Shown here: positions 25,419 to 33,867 of the stretch, piece by piece
How positions within the stretch are numbered: position 1 is the first letter of the stretch
Layout: each line of letters opens with the position of its first letter
Notes under the pieces: model-generated
Database searches by the model: none
Seen by the model: the letters and a program-made list of their open reading frames with translations, nothing else
What the model was told of the DNA's origin: nothing
Assembly: GCA_015075185.1 (NCBI GenBank)
Contig: JABTUW010000006.1
Coordinates: 62,001 to 126,000 of the forward strand
Source: Anaerolineales bacterium
GTDB lineage: Bacteria; Chloroflexota; Anaerolineae; 4572-78; J111
DNA: 64,000 nt
Reading direction: 5' to 3'
Made by a program: the position numbers and the translations under genes

Positions 25419-25970
25419 TTAGGCATCTTTATTTTTACGCTGATAGGTCAAAATTGCGACGCCCGTACTGGTCGTCTTGTTGTCTACAAGGTTCAGCCTC
25501 TTTAGGCCCACCCCGTCCTTGAAGAGACGTTTGCCGCTGCCCACGACCACCGGGTGAACCATGAGCGTCAACTCATCGAGGAGGTCACTCTGTAGCAGAG
25601 ACTGAACAAGGGTAGGACTACCGGCGACGCCGATGTTCTTTCCCGGCTGCTGTTTCAGCTTGGCGATTGCTTCCGCCAGGTTTCCTTTGATCAGCGTTGA
25701 ATTTTGCCACTCGACCCTGTCCAGAGTCGTTGAGACAACATACTTGGGCGTATTGTTAATATGGCTGGCGTACGGTTCGTCAGTCGAAGTCGGCCAGTAC
25801 CCTGCCCACTCCTGATAGGTTACTCGCCCGAGGAGGATGGTGTCCTCCGCAGCGATGTGTGCGTTCAAAGCGGCCATCATTTCAGCATCAAAGTGGTCAA
25901 ATTGCCATTGATCCGGTGATTCTGTGACGCCGTCCAGCGATATAAACAGTCCTGCGATTACTTTTCTCAT
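25419..25970 (-). CDS. DHFR-like/RibD C-terminal family reductase (member 2 of 7)
   Basis: 183 residues: MRKVIAGLFISLDGVTES, ILLGRVTYQEWAGYWP, PKYVVSTTLD, LKQQPGKNIGVAGS, then LLDELTLMVHPVVVGSGKRLF. Same fold as member 1 but only moderately similar, so the duplication is old. It lies 116 bp upstream of member 1 on the minus strand, downstream of the SRPBCC/ArsR pair, and may belong to the ArsR unit. Confidence 0.9.
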   Translation of the reverse strand: MRKVIAGLFISLDGVTESPDQWQFDHFDAEMMAALNAHIAAEDTILLGRVTYQEWAGYWPTSTDEPYASHINNTPKYVVSTTLDRVEWQNSTLIKGNLAEAIAKLKQQPGKNIGVAGSPTLVQSLLQSDLLDELTLMVHPVVVGSGKRLFKDGVGLKRLNLVDNKTTSTGVAILTYQRKNKDA

Positions 25971-26073
25971 TTTTTAATCCCCTTATATTAGGTATTGAAA
26001 ACCAATAGATGAGTGAAATCATTTCCAGGGAGGTAGAAAAGTGGCAGCTCCTTTCCTGCCTCACCCAGAGACC

Positions 26074-26565
26074 TCAGGCCTGCGCCAGATATGCCTCAAG
26101 GCGGTCCAGGGTCTCGGTCAGCCCCTCAACCATGCCCATGGCCAGTGTCGCCTCCTTATCGGCGCCCGAGGCGAATTGCGCCTGGTTGATCAGCTTCGTC
26201 TTGCCGCCGTGTTCGGCAAAGGTCAGTGTAACCACTATCTCCGGCATCTCCTCAAGTATATTGCCTGCCGTATCCGCAAAGGCATCGGTGTAGACAATCC
26301 GCTCTGGCTCGACAATCTCGCGGTAGGTAGCCTTGCCGCAGGCATCCTCGCCCGCCAGCCCGCGCATGCAGTAGAACCAGATGCCGCCCGGCCGGAAGTC
26401 CATCTGGCAGACTGGCAGCGTCCAACCTTTTGGTCCCCACCAATGGGTCAAGTGCTTGCACTCTGAAAACGCTTTGAACACCAGCTCGCGCGGCGCGTCG
26501 AAGATGCGCTCCATGACGAACTCTCGCTCCGCTGTGTCTGTTGTCGGGTCATTTCTTTTACTCAT
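26074..26565 (-). CDS. SRPBCC/AHSA1 family protein
   Basis: 163 residues from ATG 26565, which has AAAGGAG 7 bp upstream. Bet v 1-like fold with VMERIFDAPRELVFKAF, then HWWGPKGWTLPV and FRPGGIWFYCMRG, and the C-terminal helix EGLTETLDRLEAYL. AHSA1-type SRPBCC proteins bind hydrophobic ligands. Many are encoded beside an ArsR regulator, as here: the ArsR stop overlaps this gene by 8 bp. Ligand unknown. Confidence 0.9.
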   Translation of the reverse strand: MSKRNDPTTDTAEREFVMERIFDAPRELVFKAFSECKHLTHWWGPKGWTLPVCQMDFRPGGIWFYCMRGLAGEDACGKATYREIVEPERIVYTDAFADTAGNILEEMPEIVVTLTFAEHGGKTKLINQAQFASGADKEATLAMGMVEGLTETLDRLEAYLAQA

Positions 26566-26902
26566 TTTTTTCTCCTTTGTTTTGTAACTCATTTAAGTAA
26601 TCGGCCAGGCGATCAAAGCGCTCATTCCAGAGCCGCTCAAATGGCTTGACCCAATCGTGGACGGGCTTAAGGCCCATACTATTTAGTTTGTAAAACCGCT
26701 GCTGCCCCGCTTCGCGCACGCTGACCAGGCCAACCTCTCGCAAAACCCGCAAGTGCTTGGAGACTTGTGGCTGCTTGAGACCAAGCGCATCAACGATATC
26801 GTTTACCGACCGCTCGCCCTGAGCCAGCAGGGTGAGGATTTCCCGCCGCTGCGGTTCCGCAATAGCGTTGAATACATCGAAAGTGGTTGGTAAACGTGCC
26901 AT
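26558..26902 (-). CDS. ArsR-family repressor
   Basis: 114 residues. Helix-turn-helix: FNAIAEPQRREILTLLAQGERSV-type start, then VNDIVDALGLKQPQVSKHLRVL and a beta wing VSVREAGQQRFYKL. There are no cysteine metal sites, so this belongs to the metal-free ArsR group that pairs with SRPBCC genes. Start 26902 lies next to its own operator, and the message is nearly leaderless. It probably represses itself and the SRPBCC gene. Confidence 0.92.
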   Translation of the reverse strand: MARLPTTFDVFNAIAEPQRREILTLLAQGERSVNDIVDALGLKQPQVSKHLRVLREVGLVSVREAGQQRFYKLNSMGLKPVHDWVKPFERLWNERFDRLADYLNELQNKGEKNE

Positions 26903-26909
26903 ACCTAGT

Positions 26910-26938
26910 ATTATATTCCGATATGGGAATATAGTCAA
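26910..26938 (-). promoter_or_regulatory. arsR promoter with palindromic operator
   Basis: On the minus strand, TTGACT (26938-26933) and TATAAT (26915-26910) are 17 bp apart. TATATTCC (26912-26919) and GGAATATA (26926-26933) form a perfect inverted repeat with a 6-bp centre, overlapping both elements. This is the expected ArsR operator. A GCACA/TGTGC dyad lies just upstream at about 26947-26958. Confidence 0.75.
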
Positions 26939-27007
26939 GTGCAATTAGCACAAATGTGCGATACCTTGAAGTTGATTTTACTTTAGGGGGAAGTGAAGAT
27001 GGATGAT

Positions 27008-27031
27008 ACCAGGGGCGGCGCTGCCCCTGGT
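27008..27031. terminator. Hairpin in the gap between arsR and the MFS gene
   Basis: ACCAGGGGC (27008-27016) pairs perfectly with GCCCCTGGT (27023-27031). There is no strong T-run on either side. It lies 95 bp past the end of the MFS gene and may be a factor-assisted terminator for it. Confidence 0.45.
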
Positions 27032-27125
27032 GTTTGTCAGGTCAATGTATTTGGCGTTTTTAACGCCGTCTACCCATTGCTTTTACTCGCTCTTGACGAA
27101 GCAGACTGTCAGGAAACAGGTTGTC

Positions 27126-28736
27126 TTATTCAACATATGCCCTAAACGCCGCTAACCCATCCGGTTTCGGATCCGGTTGTCGCTCAGGCGCGGCGTCCAT
27201 ACCCACCTGTCGAAGCATGACCAGGGTCAGGATGGCGAGGCCGACCATGACTACAGCGCCAATGGCGGAAGTTAGCTGCAGACCCTGGATAAACGCCTCG
27301 TGGGCAGTGCCGAGCAGGGCCGCACCGACTTGGTGAGGAAGTTGTCCGGCCACTGTGACCGCACCGGCGAGGGTCTCCTGGGCGGCTTTGGCCGCTTCAG
27401 ACGAGATGCTGGATGGCAGGGTAGTGACTAACTGGCTGCGGTAGATGGCGATTCCGAGACTGCCCAGAACGGCAATGCCAAGCGCCCCGCCAAACTCGGC
27501 GCCGGTCTCCGAGAGCGCCGAGGCAGCACCCGCTCGTTCAGGCGGGGCAGTCCCGACCACCAAGTCGGCGGTCAGGGTAAACGTCGCGCCAAAGCCGAGG
27601 GACATGACACTCCACCCGACCACCACGATCACCAGGGAGCTTACCCCAATCTGGGTCAGCAGCCCGAAGCCGACGGCGCCGAGCACCAGGCCGGCAGCAA
27701 TTACGAAGGCCGGATGCACCCGGCGCACCAGTATTGGCGCTACGTTAGACCCGATAATGGAGGTGATGGCGCCGGGTACCGACCACAATCCCGCCTGTAG
27801 GGGCGATAACCCTAATACAAGTTGCAGATACTGGGCGATGAAGAGAAAGACGCCGAACGCCACAAAAATACCGAGGGTGTACGTGATAAGTGATACGCTG
27901 AAGGCAGGCAGGCGGAAGAGCTTGAGGTCAATCAGCGGGTCGGCCAGCGTGCGCTGCCTCTGCACAAACACAAGGCTAATGACGAGACCAGCCCCGATGA
28001 ACAGGACAGGCTGCCAGCCCGGGCCATGCTGGGCGACCTGCTTAAGGCCGTAAATCACGGCCAGCACGGCGATCAGTGACAGAGCTGCGCTGAACAGGTC
28101 CAGCCGGCCTGCCTTAGGGTCACGAAATTCCGGCAACAGGACAGGGCCTAGCCCCAGCAGCAGGGCCATCACCGGTACGCCCAGCAGGAAGACCGAGCCC
28201 CACCAGAAGTGCTCCAGAAGGAACCCTCCGACCAGCGGGCCAATCGCACTGCCCACCGAAAAACCGGAGACCCATATCCCGATAGCAGCAGTGCGCTCTC
28301 TTTCGTCGTGGAACATATTGCGGATCAAGGACATGGTGGAGGGCATCAAGGTTGCCCCGGCCACGCCGAGCAGGGCACGCGCCGAGATTAACATCTCGGC
28401 GCTGGTCGAGAACGCGGCCAGCACCGAGGCCAGGCCAAACGCGGCGGCCCCGATCAGGAGCAGCTTACGCCGGCCAATCCGGTCGCCCAGCGTGCCCATC
28501 GTCACCAGTGACCCGGCGATCATGAAGCCATAGATGTCCACGATCCACAGCAGTTGGGTGCTGCTGGGCTGAAGGTCCGCGCTCAGGTGGGGTATGGCCA
28601 GGTGCAGCACAGTTAGGTCCATCACGATGAGCAGCGTGGGCAACATGAGCACGGCCAGCCCCAACCACTCCCGCCGTCCGGCTTTGGGCGGGTTTATTGT
28701 GTTCATTCGAGAAGTTTTCTTCTGAGGAATCGTCAT
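27126..28736 (-). CDS. MFS drug exporter, DHA2 (14-helix) type
   Basis: 536 residues, about 14 helices, EmrB/QacA-like. The motif-A loop GTLGDRIGRRKLLLIG lies between helices 2 and 3, and the exporter motif-C region IGPLVGGFLLEHFWWG in helix 5. It exports lipophilic cations or drugs by proton antiport; the actual substrate is unknown. AAGGAGA precedes ATG 28736. It is driven by a promoter 200 bp upstream whose sequence is repeated before the DoxX gene at 42.3 kb. Confidence 0.92.
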   Translation of the reverse strand: MTIPQKKTSRMNTINPPKAGRREWLGLAVLMLPTLLIVMDLTVLHLAIPHLSADLQPSSTQLLWIVDIYGFMIAGSLVTMGTLGDRIGRRKLLLIGAAAFGLASVLAAFSTSAEMLISARALLGVAGATLMPSTMSLIRNMFHDERERTAAIGIWVSGFSVGSAIGPLVGGFLLEHFWWGSVFLLGVPVMALLLGLGPVLLPEFRDPKAGRLDLFSAALSLIAVLAVIYGLKQVAQHGPGWQPVLFIGAGLVISLVFVQRQRTLADPLIDLKLFRLPAFSVSLITYTLGIFVAFGVFLFIAQYLQLVLGLSPLQAGLWSVPGAITSIIGSNVAPILVRRVHPAFVIAAGLVLGAVGFGLLTQIGVSSLVIVVVGWSVMSLGFGATFTLTADLVVGTAPPERAGAASALSETGAEFGGALGIAVLGSLGIAIYRSQLVTTLPSSISSEAAKAAQETLAGAVTVAGQLPHQVGAALLGTAHEAFIQGLQLTSAIGAVVMVGLAILTLVMLRQVGMDAAPERQPDPKPDGLAAFRAYVE

Positions 28737-28918
28737 AATGTCTCCTTGCCTTACAAATATGTAAAATCTGACAATATTCAGATCAAGAAGTTGGCTATCA
28801 ACACTTGGGTGTTGCCAGCCGGATGCCGCCTCGTTGCATCCTTAAGCGTGAGGCGCCTTAGCCGCAAGCTATTCTCTTTTTTAATTTTTTGAGGGAACGC
28901 ATTTTTCCAGAGGATTAA

Positions 28919-29010
28919 GCAACGTGCAGCACAGATGTTCTGGTATTATAGGGCTATTACTTCAAAAAGTCAAGTGTTTATTTCAATCTTTAAGGTAAAG
29001 GTTGCTAAAC
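28919..29010 (-). promoter_or_regulatory. Repeated promoter region, copy A (before the MFS gene)
   Basis: On the minus strand, TTGACT (28973-28968) and TATAAT (28950-28945) have a 17-bp spacer, then CCAGAACATCTGTGCT downstream. About 90 bp are clearly homologous to 42349-42440, where the same promoter faces the DoxX gene. Conservation is strongest from -35 to just past the start point, suggesting a shared operator. The rest of 28737-29135 holds no gene. Confidence 0.65.
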
Positions 29011-29054
29011 TTGAATTTTTACCCTGACCCGTGGAGATAATCTTTAACCAAGCC

Positions 29055-29099
29055 CAGCAGGGGCAGCGCCGGTCGAAAATCGGTGGCCTGCCCCTGCTG
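29055..29099. terminator. Hairpin after the 29.1-30.1 kb gene
   Basis: CAGCAGGGGCAG (29055-29066) pairs with CTGCCCCTGCTG (29088-29099), with a further CCG/CGG pair inside. It follows the minus-strand gene by about 40 bp and lacks a good T-run. Confidence 0.5.
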
Positions 29100-29135
29100 T
29101 TCAGGCGCTAAACATAGACAGATAAGTCCTGGATT

Positions 29136-30053
29136 TTATTGAGGCAATGTATCGGGGAGCGAAACAGAGATGGGAGTGTTATCCAGAGCGTGCCAGTTTG
29201 CCAGCATTGCCCGGATGAGCGGATAGTAGGCGGCCCAGTCGGCCTGATTGGTGAAGACGGAGTAGACATGGAAAAATTTGCCTGATGGGTTATGGTCATA
29301 CTTGGAAAATACCTGCAACAAATACCGTTTCTGCCCTGACTCCGTGCTCATAGCCCCAAAAACATAGCCCGTGTTGTCGTCAAGTATTTCCTGCTTCAGA
29401 AGCGAGTAGGTGGGAACTTCTCTGACCTGGTTGACAAATTCTGTCACCGGAACGGCACTGGTGGTGGCCTCATCTTCGTAGCCATAGGTGCTCAACCGGA
29501 TGCGAATAGCCGGTTGTTCCCAGTCCTCGACGGGGCTATACAGGATGTAAGTATCTTGCCCGGTTTCAACGGTCTTCCAACCGCTGGGAACAGGCAAGAT
29601 CGACTCCATCAGATTGGCGTAGACAATCCAATCCCCTTTGGCATACATCGCCCGGCCGGCTGCCGGGTCGAAATTGCTGTCCCCTTTATTGGGGAAAAAG
29701 AGGCCGTCGGGGATGTCGAGGTCTGGTATCAGGGAGGCATAGGCAGAGCCGATGATCCTGGTGGGGACAATCGGAGCAGCAGGTGGGACAGGGGTAACTG
29801 CTGGTATCGGAGGCGTGGGCGTCTCTGTCGAGGGGACTGCGGTTGGTTTAACCACCCCAATCTGGGTGGGGGTTGGTCCGCTGCCTGTCTCGTCAGCTTG
29901 CGCCGATTCGACTGAGCTGGCTGATATGACCGTGAGCATCAAAACACTGCCGCAAGCCAGGAATATCAACATCAACAAGGCCATCAGGGTCAAAACGATA
30001 AAAAGCAGCCAGGGGGTTTTGGGTTTAGGTTGAGCTGAAGTCAAGGATTCCAC
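29136..30053 (-). CDS. Membrane-anchored extracellular protein of unknown function
   Basis: 305 residues from GTG 30053, which has GAGGAGG upstream. One N-terminal membrane helix (about 16-40), then a Thr/Pro-rich linker (ETPTPPIPAVTPVPPA) typical of Chloroflexota surface proteins, then a globular domain of about 190 residues. The domain contains WKTVETGQDTYILYSPVEDWEQ and has no named match. The 100 bp upstream carry overlapping AACGTTA motifs. Confidence 0.72.
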   Translation of the reverse strand: MESLTSAQPKPKTPWLLFIVLTLMALLMLIFLACGSVLMLTVISASSVESAQADETGSGPTPTQIGVVKPTAVPSTETPTPPIPAVTPVPPAAPIVPTRIIGSAYASLIPDLDIPDGLFFPNKGDSNFDPAAGRAMYAKGDWIVYANLMESILPVPSGWKTVETGQDTYILYSPVEDWEQPAIRIRLSTYGYEDEATTSAVPVTEFVNQVREVPTYSLLKQEILDDNTGYVFGAMSTESGQKRYLLQVFSKYDHNPSGKFFHVYSVFTNQADWAAYYPLIRAMLANWHALDNTPISVSLPDTLPQ

Positions 30054-30283
30054 GCGTCCTCCTCAAACGTGTTTTCAGTAAAGATAGGATTAAATCCTTA
30101 TATCCCAATTTTACTGGCCGACTGTCTTTTTAACGTTACGGTAAACGTTACCATTGCTATCAAGACAGCCCCTGATTAGTGCTCTTCCCCTTTTTGGGGA
30201 TTGTCAGAAAAGCAGCAACTATGGTATTATTTCCCTTCCCAGGCTGAGTCAAGTGGACAGGGCGCCAGCATCCCGAATGTAGA

Positions 30284-31096
30284 TCACTCGGCCTCCGGCA
30301 TTGGCGCGTCGAGGAACGGTGGGATGATTGGAAGCAGCAGATCGGCGCGATACACCAGCGTCACATGCGAGGTACCAGGAAGCACGGCGAGTTGTGAGCC
30401 GGGCAGGCCGGCGGGGGTATCGCCGAAGACGCCACCGCCGAGCAGGCGGAACATCTCCACCGCATGTTCCGGGCGGACGAGATCCGAATCTCCGATGATG
30501 AGCAGGGTGGGGGCTTTGATCGCCCGGATGGTCTCGGCCGGTATGTCCCGGATGCCCCGATCCATCTCCGTCTTTTTAGCAAACAACCTGGCGAAATTCT
30601 CCGGATTTGGCGCGATCCGCATGTATTCTTCATGCCAGGGCGAGCCAAACATCATTTCGGGTTTCATGTCCGCCAGGCCTTCCATCAGTCCGGGGTGGAT
30701 ACCGCTCAGAGTGTATGTGACCGAGGCCAGCACCAGCTTGCGCACCAGGTTCGGGTGGCGGATGGCGATCTGCAGGGCGATGCCGGCGCCCATGCTGTAG
30801 CCGAAGAAATCGGCCTTTTCGATCCCAAGCTGCCGGAGAGCGGCAGCGGTGTCGTCGGCCATTTGCTCCATGCTCAACGGGCGATCAATGTCGGCGGTGC
30901 GCCCGTGAGCCTGCATCTCAAAGGCGATAACTTGCCGGGTCTTGGCCAGGTCTGGCAGCAGCTTGCCGAATGAGGTGCCTATGGCCGAAAAAGCGCCGTG
31001 CAGCAGCACCAGTGCCTGACCTTCACCGTGAATCTCGTAATACATCTTGAGGCCGTTGACATTAACATATTGCCCCTGTACTTCTTTTGTCTCCAT
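30284..31096 (-). CDS. Alpha/beta hydrolase
   Basis: 270 residues. The oxyanion region is VLLHGAFS, the nucleophile elbow GYSMGAG has the Ser, the acid is probably in IIGDSDLV, and the catalytic His in GTSHVTLV. The lid region (about 125-200) is short. Esterase-, haloperoxidase- or lactonase-like; substrate unknown. AAGGAGAAAC precedes ATG 31096. It sits between DHFR-like genes in the island. Confidence 0.92.
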   Translation of the reverse strand: METKEVQGQYVNVNGLKMYYEIHGEGQALVLLHGAFSAIGTSFGKLLPDLAKTRQVIAFEMQAHGRTADIDRPLSMEQMADDTAAALRQLGIEKADFFGYSMGAGIALQIAIRHPNLVRKLVLASVTYTLSGIHPGLMEGLADMKPEMMFGSPWHEEYMRIAPNPENFARLFAKKTEMDRGIRDIPAETIRAIKAPTLLIIGDSDLVRPEHAVEMFRLLGGGVFGDTPAGLPGSQLAVLPGTSHVTLVYRADLLLPIIPPFLDAPMPEAE

Positions 31097-31135
31097 CCTT
31101 GTTTCTCCTTGGGTAGAATTGTTGCTCGCAGCGCA

Positions 31136-31717
31136 CTATGCGCTACGCCGATACCGCATAAACACGACGCCTGTCGGAAGGGGTGACGCCTCCACCAGGG
31201 TCAAGTCGAGGCGCTTTCCTGCCGAAAACAATCGCTTGCCACTACCCAACACGAGGGGATAGACGTGCAGGCTGTACTCATCCACCAAATCATGCTGCGC
31301 CAGCGCCTGGATTAACACGCTGCTCCCGTCGACAAGGATGTTCTTGCCGGGCTGCTGCTTGAGCTGGCGTACGGTTTCAACGACATTGTCGCGAATGAGG
31401 GTGGAGTTCCGCCAAGCCGAGGCGGATTCCAAAGTGGTGGATACCACATACTTCTGGATGTTGTTCAGCGCATCGGCGAACGGATCACCGGCCATCGGTT
31501 CAAACGCGCCGCCGTGGATTTGCCATGTCTTTCGGCCTAGCAAGATGGTATCGGCCTGGGACATCGCCTGAAAGAAGTGAGCGCCAATGTCATCGTGCCA
31601 ATACGGCTGTGTCCAGCCGCCATGGGTAAAGCCGCCTTCGGTGTCTTCGTCCGCACCACCTGGGGCCTGGATCACGCCATCCAGCGTGATAAATTCAGCA
31701 ACGATTAGTTCTCTCAT
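31136..31717 (-). CDS. DHFR-like/RibD C-terminal family reductase (member 3 of 7)
   Basis: 193 residues: MRELIVAEFITLDGVIQAPGG, then an inserted DEDTEGGFTHGGWTQPYW loop, ILLGRKTWQIHGGAFEP, QKYVVSTTLE, LKQQPGKNILVDGS, LVDEYSLHVYPLVLGSGKRLF. The Gly-rich loop is characteristic of a distinct subgroup often annotated only as dihydrofolate reductase family. TAAGGAG upstream. Gene 4 of the family is 38 bp upstream and both are on one strand. Confidence 0.9.
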   Translation of the reverse strand: MRELIVAEFITLDGVIQAPGGADEDTEGGFTHGGWTQPYWHDDIGAHFFQAMSQADTILLGRKTWQIHGGAFEPMAGDPFADALNNIQKYVVSTTLESASAWRNSTLIRDNVVETVRQLKQQPGKNILVDGSSVLIQALAQHDLVDEYSLHVYPLVLGSGKRLFSAGKRLDLTLVEASPLPTGVVFMRYRRSA

Positions 31718-31754
31718 GTTTTTTCTCCTTAAATATTTCTATCGTTTATTTCTT

Positions 31755-32291
31755 TTAGGCCGGCCTGTGGCAGAGGATGACCGTGCCTGAAGGGAGGCGT
31801 TGTGCGTCTACAAGCTCCAACGTCGTCGTGTCCATCCCCTCAAAAATGCGTTTACCGCTCCCCCAAATGACGGGGATGACCCAAAGCCGGTGTTCATCAA
31901 TAAGGCCGTGTTGTAGCAGGGTATTGGCCAGCCGGCCCGTGCCGTAAATCAAGATGTCCTGACCGGGCTGCTGCTTGAGCCGGGAAACTTCTTCGATGAC
32001 GTTGCCCTTGATTAGCCTTGAGTTGGTCCAGGCCAGCGGCTCTGTCAGGGTCGTCGAAACGACATATTTGGCCATGGTGTTGATCCTGTCGGCAAAATCG
32101 CCCGAGCGGGAAGGCCAGGCTTCGGCAAAGCCCTGATAGGTCTCTCGCCCCAGGAGCAGAGCGTCGGCGGCAAAGAGTTGTTCGCTGGCAAATTTTCCTG
32201 CTTCCTCGTCAAAGTAGTTGAGGGACCAGTGATGGGGATTTTCTATGACTCCATTCAGGGTGGCGAATGTTGAAACGATAATTCTTCTCAC
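31755..32291 (-). CDS. DHFR-like/RibD C-terminal family reductase (member 4 of 7)
   Basis: 178 residues from a GTG start (32291) with AAGGAG upstream. MRRIIVSTFATLNGVIENP, LLLGRETYQGFAEAWP, AKYVVSTTLTEPLAW, LKQQPGQDILIYGT, LIDEHRLWVIPVIWGSGKRIF. Asn replaces the usual Asp of the SLDG motif (TLNGV), as in several subgroup members. Function unknown. Confidence 0.9.
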   Translation of the reverse strand: MRRIIVSTFATLNGVIENPHHWSLNYFDEEAGKFASEQLFAADALLLGRETYQGFAEAWPSRSGDFADRINTMAKYVVSTTLTEPLAWTNSRLIKGNVIEEVSRLKQQPGQDILIYGTGRLANTLLQHGLIDEHRLWVIPVIWGSGKRIFEGMDTTTLELVDAQRLPSGTVILCHRPA

Positions 32292-32379
32292 GTTAGTTCT
32301 CCTTATTATGTGTATTGTTTACGGCTTACACTGCCATCATAACACAATAAAAGGAGGCTGTCTTGAACAAAAACGACAG

Positions 32380-33060
32380 CTATGCAGATTTGACTGTCCG
32401 CAGGATTTGAGCGGGTGTTTGCCCAATGAAATGTTTCAGCGAGCGGGTCAGATGGGGTTGGTCGGCATAGCCGGCCTGATACACCGCATCGGCAATGGAA
32501 CCCCCTTGCTCCAAAAGCGCCATGGCCTGGTGAGCGCGCTCGATCTGATCAAGGGTGCCACGGGTCAACCCGGTGGCGTGCAAGAAACGACGCTGGACGG
32601 AGCGCAGTGACAATTCTAATGGCCGGTTTTGTAACACCGCCTCGACCACCGGTTCTTGCACAAGCAGCTCTTTCCGCACGAGCCTGGTTACAAAGGTGTC
32701 CGCATTTTCATAATCAGGAAATTGCCAGGCCGAGCCGTGCAGCCAGAAGGATTGGCTCGATGCTTCAGGCAGGGTTGCATCGTTTCGATCCAGCAGTTTT
32801 ATGAGGGGCAGATGGGGCATAAAGGCGCCCAGTTTAAAAATGATACCAAAAAACTCCGTGTCTGCCGGGTAGTCGGCGGGGCTGGCTTTGGTCTCCGGTC
32901 CCCGCACAGTGAAGGTTGTCTTGCCCTGGTATCGGGTTACAACCATCTCCCACTGACTGGCGGCCGCAGAGATAAAAGAGCCGCTGCGCTCACTTCGGGT
33001 CCGCCAGATCTTTTCGACAAAAGGCGCGTCCGAGGGTCTTTCGTCAAAGACAAAGTTCAT
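32380..33060 (-). CDS. AraC-family transcriptional regulator
   Basis: 226 residues. The N-terminal half is an effector or cupin-like sensor. The C-terminal AraC domain has SLRSVQRRFLHATGLTRGTL, the recognition helix region SIADAVYQAGYADQPHLTRS, and FIGQTPAQI. ATGA overlap with the DUF2277 gene just upstream shows it is the last gene of the long operon. It may regulate the operon it ends. Confidence 0.9.
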   Translation of the reverse strand: MNFVFDERPSDAPFVEKIWRTRSERSGSFISAAASQWEMVVTRYQGKTTFTVRGPETKASPADYPADTEFFGIIFKLGAFMPHLPLIKLLDRNDATLPEASSQSFWLHGSAWQFPDYENADTFVTRLVRKELLVQEPVVEAVLQNRPLELSLRSVQRRFLHATGLTRGTLDQIERAHQAMALLEQGGSIADAVYQAGYADQPHLTRSLKHFIGQTPAQILRTVKSA

Positions 33061-33338
33061 GCTTCGACCCCTTTGGAAAATCTTTGAGCCGCCCGCGCTC
33101 GCGCCTTGGCCGCCACTTCTGCACGATTCTTCGCTGGCGTGTTGGTCTCCAGCGAGTGAAGCAGGTTGCTGGTGATGGCGGCTATCTCGTCAACGGCAGC
33201 CAGAAAGGCCGCTTCGTTCGCTTTGGAGGGCTGGTTGAAGCCGCTGACCTTACGCACGAATTGTAAGGAGGCCGCCCGAATCTCGTCTTCGGTCACAGGC
33301 GGTTCAAAGTTAAAAAGCGTTTTGATGTTTCGACACAT
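33057..33338 (-). CDS. DUF2277 family protein
   Basis: 93 residues, full length for the family. Starts MCRNIKTLFNFEPPVTEDEI, then AASLQFVRKVSGFNQPSKANEAAF and a basic C-terminal helix KARARAAQRF. The conserved N-terminal Met-Cys-Arg and helical composition are family marks. DUF2277 has no known activity and often accompanies regulators. GGAGGAAAC is the ribosome binding site. It overlaps the AraC gene by 4 bp. Confidence 0.88.
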   Translation of the reverse strand: MCRNIKTLFNFEPPVTEDEIRAASLQFVRKVSGFNQPSKANEAAFLAAVDEIAAITSNLLHSLETNTPAKNRAEVAAKARARAAQRFSKGVEA

Positions 33339-33356
33339 CAGCGTTTCCTCCGTGGA

Positions 33357-33776
33357 TCACTCTGAGGTTGTTGATGGGGGGAGCACCGGCTTGATATCGA
33401 CGACCGGCGTGCCATCAATCGCTTCTAGTGGTCCCACTTTTAAGCAATGCCCGTTGATCTCCAGAACCGTAACCGGGTGCAAACCCAGCGGATTGGGGCG
33501 ATCAGACGATCGAGTCGCAAAGACACCTGTGAGTGGTATCGTTTCGTCGTCGCGAGGGTGTACCTTCAAGATGTCGCGCTGAGCTTGGTGAAACCAGGTA
33601 ATGACAATAATTTTATCGCCCACGGCGATACCGTCAAGTCCCTCCACCACCGCCGGATTCACTTCGAGCCAGGCGTCGGGTGCACCTTCGCTGCCTTGCT
33701 TGGGGGCTTCGTCACGGTCTTTGAGCGGCGAATGAATGATGCCAACCGGATAAAGTGAATAGTCAGTCTCTGGCAT
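33357..33776 (-). CDS. TrmO/TsaA-like tRNA N6-threonylcarbamoyladenosine methyltransferase family protein
   Basis: 139 residues with the family signature DRPNPLGLHPVTVLEING and an early PVGIIHSPL strand. TrmO methylates N6 of t6A37 in tRNA with S-adenosylmethionine. This short form has the whole beta-barrel domain but lacks the C-terminal extension of E. coli TrmO, so it may act on something else. Overlaps a 34-codon remnant (33763-33867). Part of the ten-gene operon. Confidence 0.85.
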   Translation of the reverse strand: MPETDYSLYPVGIIHSPLKDRDEAPKQGSEGAPDAWLEVNPAVVEGLDGIAVGDKIIVITWFHQAQRDILKVHPRDDETIPLTGVFATRSSDRPNPLGLHPVTVLEINGHCLKVGPLEAIDGTPVVDIKPVLPPSTTSE

Positions 33777-33867
33777 GATCCGACCCCGTGACCTTAATAG
33801 GGATGGCGATGTATGGCTGTTCGGCGCGAACTTCCAGACTCGGTTCGTGATTCTTGTTTTTTGTCAT
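33763..33867 (-). pseudogene. Truncated GyrI-like effector-domain remnant
   Basis: 34 codons from ATG 33867 to TGA 33763. The sequence ends EVRAEQPYIAIPIKVTGSD. That matches the first strand of GyrI-like (AraC effector-binding) domain proteins, whose N-terminus reads RPEQPYVAI. The remaining 120 or so residues are missing and trmO-like coding starts instead, so this is a truncated copy. It is still coupled to the DHFR-like gene by an ATGA overlap. Confidence 0.5.

Noticed and set aside
27445..28053. 202-codon plus-strand frame inside the MFS exporter gene
   Set aside because: Antisense to a full-length 14-helix transporter. Ser/Pro/Arg-rich composition typical of a shadow frame.
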